Assembly (NCBI GenBank): GCA_946480655.1
Contig: CAMLKN010000006.1
Coordinates: 1-24,063 of the forward strand
Length of the DNA: 24,063 nt
Origin: an uncultured Devosia sp.
Lineage (GTDB): Bacteria > Pseudomonadota > Alphaproteobacteria > Rhizobiales > Devosiaceae
Direction: 5' to 3'
The first letter of the stretch is position 1, and each line of letters opens with the position of its first letter. This document shows positions 18,777 to 24,063 of this stretch, one piece after another. Under the pieces are notes generated by a model, which worked only from the letters and a program-made list of their open reading frames with translations, ran no database searches and was not told where the DNA came from. A program made the translations under genes and the position numbers.

Positions 18777-19094
18777 TCGAAGCGACGCCCGATTCGGTCG
18801 GCCCCGCGCAGTCCGCGCGGGGCCGATTGCGTTCTGGGCGAAATTGTGTCAACCAAGTGGCGCAAGGTACAGCGTGGCTGCCATAATTGCGGCGGACTTT
18901 CGTCAGGTGACGGACCGTTTGATGGCAATTGTATCAAATTGAACCAATTCCGCGGTGTTCATGCAACACCTGCCCGGAAATGGTCATCAAATCTTATCTG
19001 CACCGCCAAAATTGGTTCGGCGCAGCCTTGCTAGTTCCGCGCCCGTGAGGCATCTATCGGGTCGACTACGGTTAACTCTATGGGAGTGCAAGAC
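18777..19094 (+). promoter_or_regulatory. Long leader/control region of the second outer-membrane gene
   Basis: This 318-nt stretch carries no gene. After the terminator-like hairpin it turns A/T-rich. It holds a 6-bp hairpin GGTGTT/AACACC (18954-18959, 18965-18970) and a perfect 9-bp inverted repeat GAACCAATT/AATTGGTTC (18941-18949, 19010-19018) with arms 60 nt apart. I cannot place -35/-10 boxes with confidence. The length and the heavily expressed gene downstream suggest a regulated promoter here. Confidence 0.4.
18798..18826 (+). terminator. Terminator-like hairpin after the first outer-membrane gene
   Basis: A 12-bp GC-rich stem (18798-18809 with 18815-18826) with a 5-nt loop begins 21 nt after the stop codon. 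The following bases are only weakly T-rich (TTGCGTT). Confidence 0.65.
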
Positions 19095-19688
19095 ATGTTT
19101 GTACGTTCTCTGGCCATTGGCGTTTCCGCCGCGGCTCTCATGGTTGGTGGCGCTCAGGCTGCTGACCTCATCATCCCGACCACTCCGGAGCCGATCTACG
19201 CTCCTGCCGGTTTCGACTGGGAAGGTCTCTATGTCGGTGCTCGTCTCGGTGGCCAGTTCGTTGGCGCCAACGCCGGTACCTATGCTGACGTCTCCAACAA
19301 CACCACCTATGGTGTCGTCGGTGCTGCCGTCGGTGTGAACTTCATCCCGGTTGACCCGGTTCTGCTCGGCGTTGAAGTCACCGCCGACTACATGTGGAAC
19401 TCGGCTGCTGCCGTCACCACTTCTGGCGAATTCTTCGCCAACCTGCGCGCCGGTGCCATCGTCACCGACAACGCCCTGATCTACGCCCTCGCTGGCGCCG
19501 GTTTCAGCAACACCTCTGCTGCTGGCTCGGAAGCCGTCTACCAGGTTGGTGGCGGTGTTGAATTCGCCGTGACCGATGCGATCACCGTCCGCGGTGAAAT
19601 CGTCGGCCAGGGTGACTTCCAGAGCGAAGCTGGCGATGCCTTCTTCGAGTCGGCCAAGGCCACCGTCGGCGTCTTCTACCACTTCTAA
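19095..19688 (+). CDS. Outer-membrane beta-barrel protein (Omp25/31-like), paralogue 2, probably abundant
   Basis: This 197-aa barrel protein has a signal peptide (MFVRSLAIGVSAAALM onward, cleavage likely after AQA) and a mature N-terminus ADLIIP. Its GFDWEGLYVGARLGG segment matches paralogue 1, and it ends in FYHF, a typical barrel C-terminus. The ATG at 19095 is preferred over the one at 19080 because GGGAG lies 8 nt before it and because the signal peptide then starts cleanly. Codons are strongly biased to GGT, GCT, GTT and AAC compared with neighbours, as in very highly expressed genes, so this is likely a major outer-membrane protein. Strong hairpins follow. Confidence 0.9.
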   Translation: MFVRSLAIGVSAAALMVGGAQAADLIIPTTPEPIYAPAGFDWEGLYVGARLGGQFVGANAGTYADVSNNTTYGVVGAAVGVNFIPVDPVLLGVEVTADYMWNSAAAVTTSGEFFANLRAGAIVTDNALIYALAGAGFSNTSAAGSEAVYQVGGGVEFAVTDAITVRGEIVGQGDFQSEAGDAFFESAKATVGVFYHF

Positions 19689-19697
19689 GCTTGATGC

Positions 19698-19718
19698 CTG
19701 GGGCGGCACCCGCCCCAG
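19698..19718 (+). terminator. First hairpin after the second outer-membrane gene
   Basis: A perfect 9-bp stem (19698-19706 with 19710-19718) with a 3-nt loop sits 10 nt after the stop codon. It is followed by TAATTCTTG rather than a clean T-run. It may protect the 3' end of the mRNA, with the next hairpin doing the termination. Confidence 0.6.
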
Positions 19719-19739
19719 CGTAATTCTTGCAACCCATCT

Positions 19740-19771
19740 CGGCGGACCGATTCCCATCGGTCCGCCGTTTT
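19740..19771 (+). terminator. Intrinsic terminator of the second outer-membrane gene
   Basis: An 11-bp perfect stem (19740-19750 with 19757-19767) with a 6-nt loop is followed by TTTT (19768-19771). A second TTTT lies a few bases on. This is a strong terminator ahead of the nuo operon. Confidence 0.88.
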
Positions 19772-20090
19772 GGTTTTCGGCAGACCCTTTTGCCGGGAGA
19801 ATCGGGCGTTGCGACACGGGTCAACCGATGACCTGCTGTCCTCACAGTTTTGCCGAAGCGGACGCCAACGCGCAGTTTTGTTCTCCCGAACCGACGATTC
19901 CGGGTCGGGAACCAGCATTTCCTGTACGTCATTTATATGATTGTTTCAGTCAGATTTTCTTTCCCTTGAAACGTTTCGGGGGAAGGTCTAAGCCGTTCCG
20001 CATCACTGGCGCGTCGGCTCGGTTGCCCCAATTGCATCGCAGCCCGCACGCTTCTCGGCCGTCCTGGCCGGCAAGAAATTAGGCTGCCGC
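19772..20090 (+). promoter_or_regulatory. Control region upstream of nuoA
   Basis: About 320 nt without a gene. It holds an imperfect hairpin (19884-19892 with 19903-19910, one bulge), an A/T-rich patch with TATATGAT (19934-19941) that could supply a -10 box, and the palindrome GAAACGTTTC at 19968-19977. The nuo promoter should lie here, but I cannot fix its -35 element. Confidence 0.45.
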
Positions 20091-20456
20091 ATGACTGAAT
20101 TGCTCAGCAATTATTTGCCCATTGTCATCTTCATCGCCTTGTCGGCTCTTATTGGTGGCGCGCTTCTCGTGGCGCCCTTCCTGGTTGCCGTGAAGCGTCC
20201 CGATCCTGAGAAAGTGTCGGCGTTCGAAGCTGGCTTCGAAGCCTTCAGCGATGCGCGCATGAAGGTGGACGTTCGCTTCTACCTCGTGGCGATTCTCTTC
20301 ATCATCTTCGACCTTGAAGTGGCCTTCCTTTTCCCCTGGGCGGTAGCATTCCGGGATGTGGGCTGGTTCGGCTTCTGGTCGATGATGATCTTCCTCGGCG
20401 TGCTGACCGTCGGCTTTATCTATGAATGGCGTAAGGGAGCTCTGGAATGGGATTGA
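20091..20456 (+). CDS. nuoA: NADH-quinone oxidoreductase subunit A
   Basis: This 121-aa membrane subunit (ND3 homologue) of respiratory complex I has three transmembrane segments (about 8-33, 63-83, 92-112). A conserved loop contains [20 protein letters not shown] (45-64), followed by [15 protein letters not shown] (69-83). The C-terminal [13 protein letters not shown] is typical of alphaproteobacteria. In the loop, the position often occupied by cysteine (ECGF in many homologues) is alanine here (Ala47). The ribosome binding site is weak. Its 3' end overlaps nuoB by 10 nt. It is the first gene of the complex I operon. Confidence 0.97.
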   Translation: MTELLSNYLPIVIFIALSALIGGALLVAPFLVAVKRPDPEKVSAFEAGFEAFSDARMKVDVRFYLVAILFIIFDLEVAFLFPWAVAFRDVGWFGFWSMMIFLGVLTVGFIYEWRKGALEWD

Positions 20457-21028
20457 GCCCGTCCAGTTCGACACTGGTTACCCCCCGTCCCACGGGTGCG
20501 ATCGATCCGGCAACCGGCAAGCCTTTCGGCGCTGATGATCCGTTCTTTGCAGGCGTGAACAACGAGCTGGCCGATAAGGGCTTTCTCGTCACGACCGTGT
20601 CGCAGCTCATCACCTGGGCCCGCACGGGTTCGTTGATGTGGATGCAGACGGGTCTGGCCTGTTGCGCCGTAGAGATGATGCAGATGTCGATGCCGCGCTA
20701 CGATATCGAGCGTTTTGGCACTGCGCCGCGCGCCTCGCCGCGCCAGTCCGACGTGCTCATCGTCGCCGGCACGCTGACCAACAAGATGGCGCCCGCCCTG
20801 CGCAAGGTCTACGACCAGATGCCCGAGCCGCGCTATGTCATCTCCATGGGCAGCTGCGCCAATGGCGGCGGCTACTATCACTACTCCTATTCCGTGGTGC
20901 GCGGTTGCGACCGGGTGCTGCCGGTGGACGTCTATGTCCCGGGCTGCCCGCCGACCGCTGAAGCGCTTCTTTACGGCATCCTGTTGCTGCAGAAGAAGAT
21001 TCGCCGCGACGGCACGATCGAACGATAG
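20447..21028 (+). CDS. nuoB: NADH-quinone oxidoreductase subunit B
   Basis: This 193-aa subunit (PSST homologue) holds the terminal iron-sulfur cluster N2, which hands electrons to quinone. The cluster ligands are visible: tandem Cys72-Cys73 in GLACCAVE, Cys137 in MGSCANGG and Cys167 in PGCPPT. The N-terminal 35 or so residues are a variable extension with Pro/Thr. The ATG at 20447 lies inside the nuoA reading frame end (10-nt overlap), showing translational coupling. It is followed by nuoC after 9 nt. Confidence 0.98.
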   Translation: MGLSPSSSTLVTPRPTGAIDPATGKPFGADDPFFAGVNNELADKGFLVTTVSQLITWARTGSLMWMQTGLACCAVEMMQMSMPRYDIERFGTAPRASPRQSDVLIVAGTLTNKMAPALRKVYDQMPEPRYVISMGSCANGGGYYHYSYSVVRGCDRVLPVDVYVPGCPPTAEALLYGILLLQKKIRRDGTIER

Positions 21029-21037
21029 GGCAGGGGC

Positions 21038-21667
21038 ATGACCGATACTGTTGTCGAGCCGATTGCAGTCGACCCGCTGGTAACGCTTGGCGAACATGTC
21101 GCCGCGTCCCTGGGCGATGCCGTCCTGGGTTTTGAAGTGGCCTATGGCGACCTGACCGTCACCGTGGCCCGTGATTCCATCGTCAATGTGGCGACATTCC
21201 TGCGCGATGATCCGAAATGCCGGTTCATCAGCTTCGTGGATGTGTGCGGCGCCGACTATCCGGCCCGCGAATTCCGCTTCGATGTGGTCTACCACTTCCT
21301 CAGCCCGCATCTGAACCAGCGCATCCGCGTCAAGCTCGAAGCCGATGACGTGACGCCGGTGCCGTCGATCTGCGATGTGTTTGCCGGCGCGAACTGGTTC
21401 GAGCGCGAGACTTACGACCTCTACGGCGTGCTGTTCTCCGGCCACCCTGACCTGCGACGCATCCTCACGGACTATGGCTTCGACGGTCACCCCCTGCGCA
21501 AGGACTTCCCGCTGACTGGGTTTGTCGAGGTTCGCTACGACGAAGAGCGCAAGCGCGTGGTCTATGAGCCGGTGACCCTGACGCAGGAATTCCGCTCGTT
21601 CGATTACCTGTCGCCCTGGGAAGGCACTGACTATGTGCTGCCCGGCGACGAGAAGGCGAAGAACTGA
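21038..21667 (+). CDS. nuoC: NADH-quinone oxidoreductase subunit C
   Basis: This 209-aa subunit is the 30-kDa (NDUFS3) homologue of the peripheral arm. The family signature runs from 122 to 160 and includes [21 protein letters not shown] and [10 protein letters not shown]. It is a free-standing NuoC, not the NuoCD fusion of enterobacteria. CAGGGGC lies just before the ATG. Its TGA shares one base with the nuoD ATG. Confidence 0.97.
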   Translation: MTDTVVEPIAVDPLVTLGEHVAASLGDAVLGFEVAYGDLTVTVARDSIVNVATFLRDDPKCRFISFVDVCGADYPAREFRFDVVYHFLSPHLNQRIRVKLEADDVTPVPSICDVFAGANWFERETYDLYGVLFSGHPDLRRILTDYGFDGHPLRKDFPLTGFVEVRYDEERKRVVYEPVTLTQEFRSFDYLSPWEGTDYVLPGDEKAKN

Positions 21668-22857
21668 TGTCTGAAGTCGACGTCCGCAATTTCACCCTGA
21701 ATTTTGGCCCCGTGCATCCTTCGGCGCACGGCGTGCTGCGCATGATCCTCGAGCTTGACGGCGAGCTGGTCGAGCGCGTCGATCCGCATGTGGGTCTCCT
21801 GCATCGCGGCACCGAAAAGCTGATCGAATACAAGACCTATCTGCAGGCCGTTCCCTATTTCGATCGCCTCGACTACGTGGCGCCGATGAATCAGGAGCAT
21901 GCCTTCGCCTTGGCCGTCGAGCGCATGCTCGACATCGAAGTGCCGCGCCGTGGCCAGTTGATCCGCGTGCTCTATGCCGAGATCGGCCGCTTGCTGGCCC
22001 ACCTGATGAACGTGACCACCCAGGCCATGGACATCGGTGCGCTGACGCCGCCGCTCTGGGGCTTCGAGCAGCGCGAGAAGCTGATGGTCTTCTACGAGCG
22101 CGCTTCGGGCGCGCGCATGCACGCTGCCTATTTCCGTCCCGGCGGCGTCCACCAGGATCTGCCGCAGGCGCTGATCGATGATATCGGCGTGTTCTGCGAC
22201 GAGTTCCCCAAGGCACTCAAGGATATCGACACGCTCCTGACCGCCAACCGCATCTTCAAGCAGCGCAATGTCGACATTGGCGTCGTTCCGCTGGAAGAAG
22301 CGTGGGGCCGTGGTTTCTCGGGTGTGATGGTGCGCGCTTCCGGCGCCGCATGGGACCTGCGCAAGGCCCAGCCCTATGACGCCTATGCCGAGATGGAATT
22401 CGACATTCCGGTCGGCTCCAACGGCGACTGCTATGACCGTTACCTGATCCGCATGGAAGAAATGCGCCAGGCCAACGAGATCATGCGCCAGTGCGTGAAG
22501 AAGTTGAATGCACCGGACGGCAAGGGCCCCGTGGCCTCCACCGACGGCAAGGTGGTGCCGCCCAAGCGCGGTGAGATGAAGCAGTCCATGGAGGCGCTCA
22601 TCCACCACTTCAAGCTCTATACCGAGGGCTACAAGGTTCCGGCCGGCGAGATCTATGCCGCGGTTGAAGCGCCCAAGGGCGAGTTCGGCGTGTACCTGGT
22701 GTCCGACGGCACCAACAAGCCCTATCGCTGCCATATCCGTGCGCCGGGCTTCGCCCATCTGAGCGCCATGGACTACCTGTGCCGCAAGCACATGCTGGCA
22801 GACGTGACCGCGATCCTCGGGTCGATTGATATTGTGTTCGGAGAGGTGGATCGCTGA
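21667..22857 (+). CDS. nuoD: NADH-quinone oxidoreductase subunit D
   Basis: This 396-aa subunit is the 49-kDa (NDUFS2) homologue, which with NuoB forms the quinone-reduction site. It has GPVHPSAHG at 14-22 and HRGTEK at 46-51. His21 and Tyr70 sit 49 residues apart, the same spacing as the quinone-contacting His59 and Tyr108 of the bovine protein. The C-terminus ends in [12 protein letters not shown], typical of the family. It overlaps nuoC and nuoE by one base each (TGATG), so translation is coupled throughout. Confidence 0.98.
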   Translation: MSEVDVRNFTLNFGPVHPSAHGVLRMILELDGELVERVDPHVGLLHRGTEKLIEYKTYLQAVPYFDRLDYVAPMNQEHAFALAVERMLDIEVPRRGQLIRVLYAEIGRLLAHLMNVTTQAMDIGALTPPLWGFEQREKLMVFYERASGARMHAAYFRPGGVHQDLPQALIDDIGVFCDEFPKALKDIDTLLTANRIFKQRNVDIGVVPLEEAWGRGFSGVMVRASGAAWDLRKAQPYDAYAEMEFDIPVGSNGDCYDRYLIRMEEMRQANEIMRQCVKKLNAPDGKGPVASTDGKVVPPKRGEMKQSMEALIHHFKLYTEGYKVPAGEIYAAVEAPKGEFGVYLVSDGTNKPYRCHIRAPGFAHLSAMDYLCRKHMLADVTAILGSIDIVFGEVDR

Positions 22858-24063
22858 TGTCTACGCGACGCCTTGCAGACGAGTCGGTGCAGCCGGCGAG
22901 CTTTGCGTTCAACGCTGAAAACCAGGCCTGGGCAGAGAAGCGCATCGCGCTTTATCCCGCCGGCCGGCAGCAGTCTGCTGTCATTCCGCTGCTCATGCGT
23001 GCGCAGGACCAGGATGGCTGGGTTACCCGCGCGACCATCGAGAAGGTCGCCGAGATGCTGGATATGCCCTATATCCGCGTCCTCGAAGTGGCGACCTTCT
23101 ACACCCAGTTCCAGCTCGCTCCGGTAGGCAAGAACGCCCATATCCAGGTCTGCGGAACTACGCCCTGCATGCTGCGCGGCGCCGGGGATCTGATCGAGGT
23201 CTGCAAGAACAAGATCCACCCCGAGCCGCACCATCTCAATGCTGATGGCACGATGAGCTGGGAAGAGGTCGAGTGCCTTGGCGCCTGCGTCAACGCGCCC
23301 ATGGTCATGATCTACCATGACACCTACGAAGACCTGACGGTCGAGCGCATGGAAGAGATCGTCGATGCCTTTGCTGCTGGCAAGGGCGACACCATCAAGC
23401 CGGGTCCGCAGATCGACCGACAGACGTCGGCCGCCTTCGGTGGCCGCACGACCCTGCTGGAGAAGCCCACCGCCAAGCGCGAGAAGTTCGTCCCGCCGCC
23501 GGCCCCCGAGGCCCCTGCGGCGGCTCAGGCCGCCGCCCCGGCTGCCGCTGCGACACCAACAACCGCGGCCAAGCCCAAGGACGTCGCTGCCGAGAATGCG
23601 CCGGCGATCAAGGGCACCCCTAAGACCGCCAAGCTCAGCCAGTCCAAGGCCGAGGCCGAACGCTTGGCTGCCGATGCTGCGGCCAAGGCCAATGGCAAGC
23701 CGAACACGGCCATGCGTGAAGGCGCAGCCGGCGCCGAATCCGAAGGTGGCAAGGTCGATGGCGGAAAGGCCGTCGGCAAGGCCAAGGCGTCCGAACCAGC
23801 CGAGGGCGGCGCCTCTGCTGCCGTCAAGAAGTCGAAGCCTGTCATCAAGGCCCCGGCCGCCAATCCCAAGGAAGTTGTACCCACGGCTGAGAAGGGCGGC
23901 GACCTCACCCCGCTGTTCGACCGGCCCGAGGGCGCGCCTGACGATCTCAAGCTGATTTCCGGCGTCGGTCCGGTGATCGAGCGCAAGCTCAACGCCCTGG
24001 GCATCACCCGCTACGACCAGATTGCCAAGTTCAAGAAGGCGGACATTGCCCGCGTGGACGAGG
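22857..24063 (+). CDS. nuoE: NADH-quinone oxidoreductase subunit E with long C-terminal extension (partial, runs off the window)
   Basis: This is the 24-kDa subunit homologue of the NADH-oxidising module; 402 codons are visible with no stop. The thioredoxin-like domain (about 15-180) binds a [2Fe-2S] cluster through Cys99, Cys104, Cys140 and Cys144 (VCGTTPC and CLGAC). From about 200 to 350 follows a low-complexity Ala/Pro/Lys/Glu linker with predicted disorder. At about 363-402 a helix-hairpin-helix-like segment begins ([15 protein letters not shown], then [11 protein letters not shown]). E. coli NuoE is about 166 aa, so the tail more than doubles it. From memory, long NuoE proteins with such tails occur in other Hyphomicrobiales. 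The ATG overlaps the nuoD stop by one base. Confidence 0.96.
   Translation, partial: MSTRRLADESVQPASFAFNAENQAWAEKRIALYPAGRQQSAVIPLLMRAQDQDGWVTRATIEKVAEMLDMPYIRVLEVATFYTQFQLAPVGKNAHIQVCGTTPCMLRGAGDLIEVCKNKIHPEPHHLNADGTMSWEEVECLGACVNAPMVMIYHDTYEDLTVERMEEIVDAFAAGKGDTIKPGPQIDRQTSAAFGGRTTLLEKPTAKREKFVPPPAPEAPAAAQAAAPAAAATPTTAAKPKDVAAENAPAIKGTPKTAKLSQSKAEAERLAADAAAKANGKPNTAMREGAAGAESEGGKVDGGKAVGKAKASEPAEGGASAAVKKSKPVIKAPAANPKEVVPTAEKGGDLTPLFDRPEGAPDDLKLISGVGPVIERKLNALGITRYDQIAKFKKADIARVDE

Noticed and set aside
18987..19817. Minus-strand open frame (276 aa) opposite the second outer-membrane gene
   Set aside because: It crosses the terminator and covers a gene with clear signal peptide and barrel end. 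The strong codon bias of that gene explains the lack of antisense stops.
20420..22791. Minus-strand open frames opposite nuoB, nuoC and nuoD
   Set aside because: The plus-strand genes are certain; these frames show no family features.

Overview
The window reads as ordinary chromosome of a GC-rich alphaproteobacterium of the order Hyphomicrobiales. The Devosiaceae/Devosia neighbourhood is my best guess from memory of similar proteins; no database was consulted. Supporting signs are a glnB-glnA pair behind a sigma-54-type promoter, alphaproteobacterial complex I genes in the order nuoA-B-C-D-E, small Omp25/31-like outer-membrane barrels, and a MalK-type sugar ABC importer under a LacI regulator.

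Layout. Positions 1-2004 are on the minus strand: a small SnoaL/NTF2-like protein, tRNA-Leu(UAG) and trigger factor (tig), closed by a terminator at 28-54. Positions 2164-4086 hold the nitrogen-assimilation unit: sigma-54 promoter, glnB (PII), glnA (glutamine synthetase I) and a terminator. Positions 4168-5573 (minus) hold two tandem paralogous PilZ proteins. Positions 5731-8573 (plus) hold the bifunctional NAD(P)H-hydrate repair enzyme and a TetA-like MFS exporter. Positions 8774-9708 hold an HU gene, tRNA-Val(UAC) and two identical tRNA-Asp(GUC) genes.

Positions 9775-17156 form a sugar catabolic locus. A minus-strand LacI regulator diverges from a six-gene operon: Gfo/Idh oxidoreductase, xylose-isomerase-like TIM-barrel enzyme, sugar-binding protein, two permeases and an ATPase. 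Two LacI-type operators lie in the divergent control region, one a perfect 14-bp palindrome. Stem-loops flank the binding-protein gene, which would suit raised expression of that cistron. The substrate cannot be named from sequence.

Positions 17254-19688 hold an exported one-cysteine MsrA and two paralogous outer-membrane beta-barrel proteins. The second barrel has codon use typical of a very highly expressed gene. Positions 20091-24063 hold tightly packed and overlapping nuoA-E. NuoE carries a long Ala/Pro/Lys-rich linker plus a helix-hairpin-helix-like C-terminus and runs off the window end.

I see no phage, transposon, CRISPR array or clear new defence or biosynthetic system. The most worthwhile leads are the LacI sugar operon with its operators and flanking hairpins, the sigma-54 promoter of glnBA, the twin PilZ proteins, the single-cysteine exported MsrA and the extended NuoE.
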